A DNA stretch of 64,000 bases from Elymus sibiricus (Eukaryota > Streptophyta > Magnoliopsida > Poales > Poaceae). The position numbers were made by a program, and so were the translations under genes. The stretch is from NCBI GenBank assembly GCA_039707655.1, contig CM077668.1, positions 63,877,086 through 63,941,085 on the forward strand. Reading direction: 5' to 3'. The notes beneath the pieces were generated by a model. That model did not search any database and was not told the origin of the DNA. It was given only the letters and a program-made list of their open reading frames with translations. This document shows positions 1-11,815 of the stretch, piece by piece. How positions within the stretch are numbered: position 1 is the stretch's first letter; each line of letters opens with the position of its first letter.

Positions 1-269
1 ACAACATTTATTGGACTACACACATCATAATGTATGATTACCAATATGTTCTTTGCTCGTTCCTTATGGCCTGTGAACGGTATTTCAGTCACTTCACCTT
101 TTAGATGAAAGTTGCAAGTGTCAGATGATTCAAAATCAAATGACTTCAAAATCCATCATAATGGAATTTTCCATGCGGGTTTCTCCAATGTGACCAAATG
201 CAGTGCCACACTTGTGTGGTATTCTTTTAGTCTTGCGACATTTAGCGTCAGTGTTATGGATGTATCATA

Positions 270-631
270 TTACCATCAATATTCATAGCATACATCCCAT
301 CCTGTATGGAAGCATGGCCCTTCATGTTATTCATAACACCGAACATCAAAAGTTCTCTTATGAATAACCTTCTTGCAAAATACCTTATGCAAAGGGCTAG
401 AGTGTATGAAACTCTAAATGAATTATGAAAGTAAATACAGAGGTAATGTATTAATATCAATATTCATAACATACATCTCATTCATAATGAAAGTATGGCC
501 CCTATGTTATTCATAACATCGAACATCAAAAGTTCTCTTATGAATAACCTTCTTGCAAGATACTTTATGCAATGGGCTAGAGTGTAAAACTCTAAAATGA
601 ATTATGAAAGTAAATACATAGGGAATACACT
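270..631. repeat. 180-bp direct tandem duplication inside Copia A
   Basis: Two adjacent copies, about 270-450 and 451-631, share long identical blocks such as GAACATCAAAAGTTCTCTTA at 341 and again at 521, exactly 180 bp apart. The copies have diverged by scattered substitutions and small indels. 180 bp is 60 codons, so the duplication would have kept frame if it arose while the polyprotein was still coding. Confidence 0.85.
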
Positions 632-2884
632 AATGGAAGGTATAGTAACATTTACTATGTTCCCTGTGTGTATCTAAACCTCATTCCTGGCTAGTCTTTT
701 AGGCCGTAGTAGTTCTTACACCGAGTTGCAACAGAATGCAATCGAGCGGGTATCTTTGTGATTAACTCACAATACCCAAGAATTAGTGATTAACATGTTT
801 AACCATAATTCCCAAGAACTATATCTTTAACTAGCCTTCTATACATCAAAAACCTGTATGACATTCATACATGAGCTGGATATTCCAGTCTTCTATCCTT
901 TTGCCTTTATACTTCTAATAGTTTCACTTTCAGTATTTCTCCTACTCTCAGAAGAAGCACCCAACTTAAGAGTGGCGTTAGCCCCGGACTTCCTAGGCGT
1001 GAAAGTTTCACTAACACCCTTCGGACACTTCCTTTCTCTTTAAGTTGTCGTTTTATTCACCATCATCATATGACAGGCGTTCTTCTGGATCCCCTCTTAT
1101 CAGTCAAATGCCTAGTAAACACTTTTACTAATAGTTTGCAAACAAACATGGCTTTAGATATCTCATATCTTTCAGCCTTTGTTTGTATCTGAAAATTAAT
1201 TTTCAGTTCAATGAATATCACATAACTATCCCAAAACTTTCGAAGTTCGGGTCTCATGGAAGCAAACATATTTCACTTGACCGTAACGGAATTTTAGCTT
1301 TTGGATCGAAGGACGAGAGTCATATCATCCATAGCATTAGCGGGAGAATACCGAAAGTATGCGATAGGACAAAGTCCTTCTCGGCACTCTTGAGGACAAT
1401 CCTCATATTACGTTACCAACCGTAAAGTTTTAACCAGATAATTTAACAGCTATTCAATTTTAACAGGGAAGGTGGAAACACGAGCCATTCTTCTACAACT
1501 ATAATGCAAACCACACTTAGAAAGTGTTCAAAATTAATTGCACTGAGAATTAAACAAGTTAATTCTATAGTGCGCTCCCACTCAAATCAATATCTCTCAT
1601 AATTGATTATGAATGATTCAAGACACGAATTTCAATTCAACGCCATTGATGGTTAGCATCACTGATGACGAGAACTTCAATCGTTAGGCAAACTTGCCGA
1701 TCACATCTCTATGTGACTCTTGTTCATCTTTCGATGCGTGTGTTCCGAGCTCATGACTTTCATGCCTGAACGTCAAGACAACCAAGTGATCTCGCTGCGA
1801 GGTCTTAACTCACCCGCCTCACACATCCCTAATCGTTCGTACCCATGTCAGCATGGCGCACCCCGAAAAGTTAGGTGCCGTGACGGTGCTACACTTGGGA
1901 GAACACTAACTACTTGATATTTTTGTGAGAGATCACCCTAATAAAAAGCGACTACCGCGCAATCAAGAAGGGTGCATCATAAGGGATAAACATCTCAGGC
2001 AATTCATAATAGCAAGATATGGTATAGCCCTTTCTGACGGAGAAGTCTTTCATTTCTTCGTCTTCGGCATTCGCGTCGGTGTTCACCTTCGCGAAGATTG
2101 CCACCACCTTGTCGATGCACCAAATAATATTGCTATCTCTATAGCTAATAAAATAAGTGCATTACATAAGGTTGACACGCAGGTCATTAAAGTGCAATCA
2201 TATGGCTCCAGCCATCATGCCGAATCATGACACGCAGGTCATGTTAATCAATTTACATCATATAGTCATCTCATACATAATCAAATTATTATGAACACTG
2301 CTATACCACATCACATGCACATGCAAACCATCCTGCAAAACCAAGTTAGACGCCTCTAATCGGTTCATGCGAAATTTTATTTTACATGGCTTCTAAGGTT
2401 TCGAAACAAACCGAAGCTACCAACGTCCATCATCAAGCATGATAATCCAAGTTACTAGATTAACCTTCAAGGGTGTATGAAACACGAGATAATAAAATCT
2501 CGAGCCCCATACTAAACTTCGTCATACGCGTGACCCCCGTGTAGATCACATCTGCATTGCCCTTTCGTCTGCGAAACATCCATCTTTCTCAACTATGGTG
2601 GAACCCAAAGAACTGTTAGCACTTCGTTGATCTGTCAATCAGCATACTCAGGAGCAGCATGAAAGGATCGCGGATTGCCAGAACTTTGTGAGATTCCACC
2701 ATGCCGTCAAGATCAGGACTACGCAAATTCAGGGGAAGCAACAGGAGCATCGGGTAACAGATTTCATCTGCTACCCGCACAAATAATTTTCAGCAATAGA
2801 TCTCATCTACTACCTAATTATATTGTGCAACACCCATACATCTCTATGTATTCTAGATCGCAACCTGCATCTACGCATAGCACG

Positions 2885-2896
2885 GCTCTGATGCCA
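2885..2896 (-). promoter_or_regulatory. Primer binding site of Copia A
   Basis: Read on the minus strand the site is TGGCATCAGAGC, one base from the LTR end. This is close to the TGGTATCAGAGC complement of initiator tRNA-Met used by most plant Copia elements. It fixes the orientation: the 5' LTR is the right-hand one. Confidence 0.8.
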
Positions 2897-2897
2897 C

Positions 2898-5090
2898 TGT
2901 AGGGTAACGCAGCAGAAAACAAAAAATTTCCGACCTACGCACCAGCCCAGGACCACTATGGAGACTGCATACAAGGTTTGATCATTTTCGTTACCGACTC
3001 GTAGCGCAGCGGAAGTAGAGTCGATGACGAATGGCGGTACAGATCCCCGCAGCTAGGATTTTACAACCTCCCAACCGCGAGGATGTATACCCTCATCTGC
3101 CCCGCGGACAGCCCTCCGGGAGGCAGTCGGACAGTCCCCCGGACGGTGTCGCGGACAGCCCTTCGGGAGGACCTCCGAAACTCGGACTGTCACTCGGACA
3201 GCCCTTCGGGAGGACCTCCAAAACTCGGACGGTCACACGGACAGCCCTTCGGGAGGCACTCTCGAACTAAGACCGAAAATACGATCTCTCTACAGAGTTG
3301 CACACATACGGTGTCATCTATCCGGCAGGGCTTCGCCGTCCAGAACTAGTTCCCACCGGAACCCAGACAGCCTTTCGGCTCTACGAAACTCTTTTCGTGG
3401 GAGGGAGAGAAGAAGCCAGATAATGCATGGCATGTGTATGAGAGTTGGAGTGTGGATGGAGAGCTCCTCTCCACCTCCTTATATAGTGGTGGAAGGGGTG
3501 AGGGGGGGCTGAAATTTCAGCCCACAAAACAAGCACCCACCAAACAAGGAAACATGTTCCCACCAAACATGGAGAAAACATGTTCCCTTGTCCATGGTGT
3601 TCCCCCATGGGGCCCCACCTTCCTCCCAACACTCTCCACCATTTGTGGGGGCTGCCCCCCACCATGGGGGGCCCCCCCAACACTTTGTCCAGCCACAAGG
3701 GGGCTGTCCCCTAAAGGGGGCGCCCCCAAAAACAGCCCAAAAACAGCCCCCACGATCCGTGGGAACTTGTCCCCCCTCGCTGGGACAAGATGTTTTCCGA
3801 AACTATTTCTTCTAAAAAATTCCAGAAGGTCCCAGAACATTTCCGGCACCCTCTAAAATTATCTGGACGCGCTCCGGAACATTTCCGGTATGGTGGTTTA
3901 ATTTAAAACCATCTTCGTTTACCCGGTAAACAATTCCGGCAGCTCCGAAAACCTTTTTCGGTTTTTTCTCCGGAAAAATTCCAGAAATTACCAGACCAAT
4001 CTGGAAACCTCCAAAACATTCCCGGTGCTTGCCGAAACCTTTTTGGATCAATGGTTTTATCCGAAACAACTTTTCGGTTTTACCGAAACTTTTCCGGTGT
4101 TCTCTCCGGAACTTTTCCATCGTCTCTGAAACCTTTCCTGTGACTTTCTCTCGGACTCCTCGTCTAGTATTCAGCAGATAGATGACCCTTAAGCATGTGA
4201 CCCTATAGGTTCGGTGAAGTATAGACATGACCGGAACACTTTCCGATCAATGATCAGCATCGGAGCCGTGGACACCCATATTGACCACTATACCCACACG
4301 AATGAATATTCGAGTGAACCTCCAGTTGCCGTGTGCTATTCCTGTTGCTACACGATATGTTACAAATACCTGAGGTGAGACATGTAGGCATCCCCGTGGA
4401 TCAACAACTTGTCCACTATGCCAGTTACCTCGTTACCGGCATTGTTCTCTTTTCTCGTTCCCGTGTTCCGGCATCCCCGTGATCAAATCGCAAAGTGTCT
4501 GGCCAGACGATGATGGATACCGTAACACCGAGAGGGCCCAGAGATATCTCTCCATCGTCGAAGGAGCAAATCCCAATCTTGAGCTATCAAGTTACTTGAC
4601 ATACTTTTCCATGAACCCGTAAGCCGCCGTAATAGCCACCCATTTACGGATGACGTTTAACAAACCCCAAAGTTCATGAAGCAAGCATGAAGAAACTCGA
4701 TACTCTCATGGTCTAAGGAATTATGCAAACTTTAAATTCTCTGTGTTATTAACCATTAACTAGTGACGAATGTATCTCATAGCATAACATCAATCGGGTC
4801 GATTCAACACAAATGTTCTTCTAACATTGTGCCCTCAAAATTGTCGGCATAGTCATGCCCATGATCAGGAAAACAGGATCATCATGCAATACTTGAGCCA
4901 GTCTTAGAGGCTTGACTAGGAATACATTTTACCGTTTATTATCCCACACGTGCACATGAGTTTCCCTCCAAGCCTCGTTTTATTTGTAGACTCGAGAATC
5001 ATTGCAGTTATAGCATGGAACATAAACATAATTATGAACAGGGAGATAATCAATAACATTTATTATTGCCTCTAGGGCATATCTCCTACA
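2898..5090 (-). mobile_element. 5' LTR of Copia A (2193 bp)
   Basis: The LTR runs from TGTAGG to CCTACA, a 6-bp perfect terminal inverted repeat. Read on the minus strand it opens with the ATGCCCTAGAGGCAATAATA block characteristic of the BARE-1/WIS/Angela group of Triticeae. A TATATAAGG-like promoter on the minus strand lies at about 3478-3486, and tandem 43-bp repeats lie at 3103-3265. It was inserted into another Copia LTR (LTR B): the right flank at 5091 is GGCCT. The partner LTR is outside the window, so target duplication and age cannot be judged. Confidence 0.88.
3103..3265. repeat. 43-bp tandem repeats in the LTR of Copia A
   Basis: The block CGGACAGCCCTTCGGGAGG recurs at about 3152, 3195 and 3238, a 43-bp period, with a more diverged copy starting near 3105. 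Each unit carries CGGACAG and an ACTCGGAC-like part. On the element's own strand the array lies downstream of the TATA-like box, in the transcribed part of the LTR. Confidence 0.75.
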
Positions 5091-5130
5091 GGCCTATATG
5101 GGCCAGGGGCACCAGCCCCAAGAGGCCCAT
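5091..5130 (+). mobile_element. LTR B, left fragment
   Basis: This 40-bp piece, containing GGCCCAT-type GC-rich sequence, is trapped between Copia A and Gypsy C. It ends in CCCAT, the target site of C, and continues at 15911 on the other side of C. It is therefore part of the host LTR into which both elements inserted. Confidence 0.7.
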
Positions 5131-8100
5131 TGTGGCATCCCGCCTGAATACCACTGTAGCCAGACGGTCGCCGCACACACCAGCCCAGGAAATCATTCTG
5201 GCGTGCACGTTAACAACAAGTATCATGAACACAGGCATTTCTATTAATGGATATATGAGCCTTACATGCTATTTTACAAGGGTGATGGCAGCGGAAAAGC
5301 TCTATCTAAGGCAGCATGGTCTTGGTGCGGCTCCAATCCACAGGGATCTAACTGGGTTACTCTTCTAGCACGCGAACACTCCGGCTCCTCGTTAGTGGAC
5401 GTCGACTCCTTAGCTGAACCTGGCCACATTGAAGGCCGCTGAGTACTTTTGAATGTACTCGCAAGCAAACCAAACCAACATATACACCAAGCAATGCAAT
5501 CCATGGCATTCAAGCATGCACTAGTTATCTTAACAGTATTAGTTATCATATTATGACAGAATTACCTAGCAAGATGAATCGTCTAGCAGTATTAATCATC
5601 ATGTCATAACAGGATTATCTAGCATGCCAACTATCAAAGTAACTGTAGTATGACGAAGATACAACATATCAAATAATTAATCCATACTCCGAATAATCTT
5701 AGGATCCAATCCAAACCCGATCCAAATCAAATCCAAACCATGCGGTCATCCGGTCACTCATCTCATAGCCATCGCATGGCTGACATCCCATATGCCCGAC
5801 ATCATTCGATGTCCCTGCATCAGCGCTATAAGTCTGACAAATGATACCTTTCTCTGGCTCATTATTAACATCATATGGTTTGTTCCTCCAGACTCGACAC
5901 AGACCAAATAGTGTGACCTAGTACGAACTGTGTCCCATGACCGAGGACGCGGCTATTCGAATAGATTTACACTCTGCAGAGGTTGCGCACTTTACCCACA
6001 CTATGGAGCTCCTGGCCTCATGCTCCCATTCGGGTGGACCGGTGCTGCTCCAACAAAACTTGTCTATTGCCTGGCACTCTTACGGTCCCACCGACAATCA
6101 TACTCTCCCAGGGTCATGTCCTGGGTGGCCCCTGTGTCACTCCTGACACCTGCCACCGTCGTGGCCAAACAAAACTGTCCCAAACGAGGACGCCGGCAAA
6201 TAACTCAATTGGGCTCACAAGGTTATCGCCGCCTACCGGGCCAGGGTAGCGCGCACGCATAACCTTCCCTCTATGGTGATACCAATAAGAGGCAAGACAA
6301 CAGACCAAGTTAGGGCCTTCCCATAAAGGCAAATGTGGCTGCACTGATGAGCTCGGTTCGGTGGCACTATGACTCGATCCAGCCGACGGAGGAGGTTGTC
6401 ATGATTATGTCACATTCTTTTATCATTGCAATAACAGTGGTAATGCATAATATAATAATGACGAAAACTTATCAACCTATCTTCATGTTGCTCCATATCC
6501 GAGTCACTAGTGCGGTAATGATGAATACTAGCAAGTAATGTAAACAGTAATACAAACTAGCATGAGTTGAATTATATCTAGCACAAACATATTCATTAAT
6601 TAAACACGCTAGGATAACAAAGAGCAATGCTTTAGGGCATATATCAGATGGTCGGCTTGCCTGGGGGTTGCTGGATTCACCGGAGAGAAGTGCGATCACC
6701 TCGCGGAAAAATTAGCCGGAGAAGATTCCCTCTCGGTGGGGCTGAATAGAGGGCAGGGGAAAAATGGGCATTTTTAGAATGTGTCAACATGGTGAAAGTG
6801 ATTTCATCGGAACGGGCTCGACGAACAGAGAACGTGGGCTTTGGATTCACCTGAATCGGAATTGCGGTTAAAAAGTTGTGGCCGTTCAATGTTTAAGCAG
6901 AAAACAAATAAAAAGTATTCATTTTCGCTCTAAACCAGTGAACGTCCGCAATTTAACCTTTTCAGCGCTGGGCTGAGACGGAAAGTGCCTTTCGGGAAAT
7001 ACGCTTTCCAGAGTGGAAAACGTACTCTTCCGAACCCGCCTCCACTTATCCACACTGGACAGCCTTCTCTCACCGACATGTGGGGCCCGCCGGTGCTCTC
7101 TCTTTCCTCCCTCCTTCTCTTCTTCCTCCTCTCTGCTCCCCCGACGCGGCGACAGAGAGCACGGGCTCCGGTGGCCGGCAGCGCTCCGGCGAGCTTCTCG
7201 GGCAGCCGAGCGGACGGGCGGGCGTGCCGGCGAGGGCCTCTTCCAGGAGAGGGCTCGGGCGAGGCTAGGGACGGCCGGAGGCGAGTCTGCGTGACGCGAT
7301 CGGGAGCGGCGGCTCTGGTCGATGCGAACGCTGCGGTGGCCGGAGAGGTTGGGCGAGGGCACGGGCAGGGCCATGGGAGAGTGGCGCATCCGGCGGTGAG
7401 GTCCACGGGTACCGGGGATGACCGGAGGCGAGGTTTGTAGGTGGAGGCAGTGGGTAGAGCTCGCCGGCAATTCGGTTGCTCCGGCGAGATATCCGACCGG
7501 GCAGGGGCACGGGAGTGGGTTAGGGGAAGAGGAGAGTGGATTGGCGAGCTTGGGGATGCCCGGGGAGGCTCGGGCCGTGGCTATTTATAGCCGGCCGAGG
7601 CGTGCGGATAAGCACGGCCGCGGTGGCGTGCTTATAGCCGTCCTGGAGCTCCGGCGAGGTGGCGAGCGGGGAGAGGTGCCGACCTGACGTGCGGATGAGA
7701 ACGGGGCTGCGCTGGTGCGCTCGAGGAGCTTCGGCTCGGCCGGATACGGCGGCGCATGAGCGGGCACAGTGGCGGTATGGCGACATCGTCGCGGCGCGGC
7801 GAGGAAGCGGCCGAGGGGGAAACCACTCGAGGAGGGGTGCGTGGACGATGGAGAACGCGGGCGGCATGAGTGGACAAGGCAGCGGCGGTGGCAGCTGGCC
7901 CGACCGGCGTGACCGAACGCTGCCAGCGCGCAGTTGGCCTGCTCTCAGCGTGGTCACCATGTTCACCCTGCGCTCTGGTGCATGCCTGCACGTTAGACCT
8001 TGTCAAATAGGTCCATCACTGCTCAAAAGGATGAGGTTTGCCACTGGAGAGATTGGGAAGGGTCTGGGTTGATTAGAAGGATCCAGAACAACTTCTGGAC

Positions 8101-9264
8101 AGAAACTTGGGGACCAAGCTGAGGTGAAATGGCTTAGCAAGTGAGATTGAGATGTTGTCAAATTGATATGGGGTAGGAAGGAGTAGATGCTGGAAAAATT
8201 TCAAGTCATTTGGAAATGGTTTGCATACACTTCCTTTGTAATGCAGAATTTGGTCCAGAAAAGGGATTTTGAAGCTGTGCTCCAATGGATTAATGAAATG
8301 AGCTGAATTTCGGTGTAGGGAGGTTATATGGACATTATGATATTCTGGTAAAATTTCAGCTCATTTGGATGCCCTATGAAGGTACTTCCTTCACAGAGCT
8401 TTCTGCTGGACAGAAACTAGATGGAATTTTTGGGAGAAATTGGCTGGATAAAATTATGTGAATTTTTGCATGCTCACATTATATAAGGATTGTGAGGTCC
8501 TGGATTAATTTCAAGATTTTTGAAGCAATATAAAATATGGTTACTTTACAACCTCAAAATAAATCCAGAAACAAGAATTGGATGCTGTGCTCAAAATTTG
8601 AACTATGGAACTTGGGTTATTGATGAAAATTGTGAAGATATGGATAGGAGAAGCTCCAAAAATTATTTGGGATTTTTCCTGGCTACCAAAATGGTAGTTT
8701 CTTTGGAAAGTGCCCAAAATGCAATACTGGCTTTAAATGGGAAAATGCAATTTCCCTTATTTAATTATGGCCAATATTTTTATGAGAGCTCAATATGATC
8801 ACAAAGAATATCTCCACAAGTTTTCATGAACTTTGGAGATGGATAGATATTTTTCTGGATTTAATTCCTTTAAACAGCAGAAAAAGGAATTAATTCTAAA
8901 TGAAAAATATTGCAAATGAGTTGGCAATATTTTTGCATATCCAGGTTTTACAGAGATAGGATGATCGCTGGGAAATGTTTGGTAGTCAGCAGATCAAAGG
9001 AAAATAGGGTTCCTTTGTAACGGAAAGAATTAGGGTTTCCCTTCCGGCAACTCGGAAGCTAGGGTTTCGGTGGCAAAATCCTGAGAATATATCTTGGGTG
9101 GCAAGGTTGAACTAGAGAGAATCTCTGGTTGGATAGGAAAGGCAAGGCTAAATAACCATCTTCATATACCCAAGAGCGAGAGAAAATCCGATAACATCGA
9201 AAAAAAGACGAGAGTCCAATCCCGCGAAGGAAAAAAAACAAGGAGTGAAAACCAGGGTGTTACA
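5131..9264 (-). mobile_element. 3' LTR of Gypsy C (4134 bp)
   Basis: This direct repeat of 11816-15905 has ends TGTGGC...GTTACA on the plus strand. It retains a 43-bp segment (about 7352-7394) that the other LTR has lost. A GC-rich block at about 7000-7980 generates long spurious open frames on both strands; these are not genes because the partner LTR does not conserve them in one consistent frame. The next bases, 9265-9282, are the element's polypurine tract on the minus strand. Confidence 0.9.
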
Positions 9265-10199
9265 AACCTACCCTCCTTAAGAAAATCTCGTCCTTGAGAT
9301 TTCTGGGCTTACCTCCCGGTGAAGGGGACTTACCTGCGTGCGACTTGGATCCATCAGCTGTCTTGTCTTCGTCGGTTCACTGACCCTTTTAACTGCCTCT
9401 TCTGACGGCTCGGGTGTTTTCTTTCCACACAGCTACATTGAATCCTTCTCTTTTCTGGCAAGCAAACCTTCTCTCCTGGTAGTTTGTAGCCTGAGGTTGG
9501 TTGGTAGAGAGTAGTATCAACAGAATAGCTCATTTTCAAGGCTTGGAGCTAGCTGCTTCGGGTTTTATTGCGATGCTTCGTATACTGACTCTCATGGGCA
9601 AGACATCCTTCTTGGTGCATGGTACTGCATGCATACATCCTCAATAATCCCTGTTAAAACCTCTGAGCTAAACATAGTGTGGCGGTCATTCAGTGCATCC
9701 TTTGGAGCATAGCCTTTTATCTTGGCTGATGGCCCATATTCATGATGAGTATGACATGCTGGCTGCATTGTTGTGGCCGTATATGCAAGAGTCCGACAAG
9801 GATTGGCAATATCACCTTGTCTGTGAAGCTTTACTTCATTGACCATCGCGGAGATTGTTTATTCAAGACTTCCTTGTTCTTGAGGGTTCCTTTTGGGGAA
9901 CTTGTCATGACCTACCATCATGGCTCCTTGGTCATATCCCAGTTTGTTGGGCTTGTATTCACAATTTACTCTTGCATATCTCATAGGGGTGGTTGTGCTC
10001 ATCTCCTTGCTTTGAAGTATGGGGCCAATGTTCCTCTAAACACAATCATTCCCGTGTACGAGTGGCTCGCATGAAATGATCCACTGGACTGCATGCTCAC
10101 AACATATGCAGGGGTGGGATAAATCCTTTCATGACCACTGAGTTCTGAGGCGGATGTGTGTCCAGACTAGTTCGTGCTTCTGACAAGATTGTTGATGGC

Positions 10200-10500
10200 G
10201 TGTTGAAGAAGGCTGAATTCCTTATGCTCGAAGCTTCTGCCAGGGTAGCGTGCTGAAGAAGGCTGGGTGTCGTACCTCGGAAGCTTTCCCTCATGTGGCT
10301 TACTGCGGAAGGTCAGGTGTCTTATGCTGGAAGCTTTCCACAGTAGCACGCTAAGGAAGATGGGAGTGCCGTACCCCAGAAGATTTTCTCACCCTAGTGG
10401 CGTAGTGAAAAGGATTGGGGAGTCTTGCGTCATAAGCTCTTCTCGATAGCTTACGGAGGAAGGCTGAGCTTCTTGTACCAGAAGCCTTACACTGTGATAC
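10200..10500. repeat. Six-copy 50-bp minisatellite inside Gypsy C
   Basis: Units start near 10200, 10250, 10300, 10350, 10402 and 10451. Each has the pattern GAAGGCTG...TTATGC.GGAAGC.TTCC..AGTAGC; conserved cores are GGAAGGCTG or AGAAGGCTG, then (T/C)GAAGCTTTCC. Copies differ by substitutions but keep 49-52 bp length. No consistent peptide repeat is obvious. Confidence 0.85.
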
Positions 10501-11797
10501 GCAGTCGGACCTCGACTGAAGATATTCCGTTAGTCATGCACGCCGCTTGTCCTTCTGCTGGTCTGGTCATTGCTGCGATTACCGACTTCGTGTTGATAAT
10601 TAATCCAAACGTGTGCCGATAGTAAGCAGTTGGCGGATAATTTCATTCAATTTGGCTGAGCTTCCACATATTTGAAATTCTCATTGATTCTGGGCGGCCG
10701 TGGACTCATCCATATTCCTCGCAAACCTTGTTCACAGTGCCCGGAAATTTGTATATGCACCGGTGAATTTCAAAATATGCCTTGCAATCTGTATCAACAT
10801 ACCAGAGTTTTGTTGTGGCTCTCGGCACATTCACATTCTTGAAACATGTCTTCTGTGGGTAATAAATAATTCTTGAGTCCATTGAGGAAGACTCAAGGTT
10901 CATCCCACTAACTAAAATAATATTTGTATCCAGGCTAAAATAATTTGTTCTTACTGATGTCCATTCTTGATAGCTCATCTCACTGTTCCTTTGGTGTGAT
11001 CCGTTCTGAGGCAAACTCTCTCAGGTATATTCTGGCCTTATCTATTGCATGCAGATTCGGTTTCTGACCCATTCTTTATTCTTGACAGATCCGGTGATAA
11101 TGTTCTGAATATCGGGCAGTTTACTTGGCTTGACTCTTGCTGAATTTGGATTATTGGGTATTATCCAAGTTGTGTGTTGGTCTTCTTAACAGCACTTGCG
11201 GATGGATCCAGTCGGAGCGAAAGAACGGGATCGACAAAAGAAAGGAAGAACCGCGAAAACCAAAAAGCAAATAAAGCTCAAATTTTGCGGACCTTACACA
11301 CGTGGCCAAAGATTCACTGGTATAACTATTATAGCGCACTAGACGCACCTCTAAGGATTTAGAAGCAAAACCACACAATGCTCCTGGTAGCAGTTGGTGT
11401 CAAACTCCTACTACTTCCTTAGGGAACATCAAACTCGACGCACAACCATAGCCAAAGTGGCTTAGTCTGCGATCCTAGGGTTGTTGGGGAAAGATGGAAT
11501 TTATAAGTATTTCCCAAAGGAAACTGGATTTAAGGAGAGAGATGCCATGGTTAGCAAGCAAGGTGGGGATATCTGGTTCACCTAGGGGTTCAGGGCTCAC
11601 GGGTCGTTGCCTGGTGCGGACGTTTCCCACCAGAGGCAAAGGCCACGAGAGTTGGGGTCTGATGTGGGGAAAACCTATGGGATTGCCTTATGATCAATAG
11701 TAGCCGTGCCTGTTTGGCAAAGATGGCTGAAATCCATCTGGGCCTTCTACTGAGCATAAGACAATGAAATCTGGCTAGGGTAACCTACAGTCAGCCT

Positions 11798-11810
11798 GGG
11801 TCTGATACCA
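11798..11810 (-). promoter_or_regulatory. Primer binding site of Gypsy C
   Basis: On the minus strand this reads TGGTATCAGACCC, close to the initiator tRNA-Met complement TGGTATCAGAGCC, and it lies 5 bases from the 5' LTR end at 11816. Confidence 0.8.
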
Positions 11811-11815
11811 TCCGT

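Larger units (their letters stand above)
1..2897 (-). mobile_element. Copia element A, decayed internal region (partial)
   Basis: This is the interior of a Ty1/Copia retrotransposon read on the minus strand, cut by the left window edge. Positions 1-250 parallel the integrase-region DNA of the intact Copia F (about 27360-27640), including the stretch around the integrase HxxxxH motif. Positions 1040-1440 translate on the minus strand to a broken gag, including a KAERYEISKA-like block matching RIERYEISDK of F. Positions 1560-2897 match the untranslated leader. No long reading frame survives, and the distance from gag to integrase is far shorter than in F, so the zinc-knuckle and protease part is largely deleted. 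The element is therefore non-autonomous. Its 5' LTR follows at 2898-5090; the 3' LTR would lie left of the window. Assignment to Copia is firm; the family name is not. Confidence 0.85.
9265..11815 (-). mobile_element. Internal domain of Gypsy C, no coding capacity seen
   Basis: The domain is bounded by a polypurine tract at its left end (minus-strand AAGGAGGGTAGG, beside 9264) and the primer site at its right end. Translating both strands shows only short frames, with no zinc knuckle, protease DTG, reverse transcriptase YxDD or integrase motifs. A six-copy minisatellite occupies 10200-10500. Either the coding region was replaced, or it has decayed beyond recognition. Confidence 0.8.

Noticed and set aside
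6919..8072. Long GC-rich open frames on both strands (up to 183 residues), repeated at 13563-14647
   Set aside because: They lie inside both LTRs of Gypsy C, overlap on opposite strands, are not kept in one frame between the LTRs and have no domain motifs; high GC content explains them.
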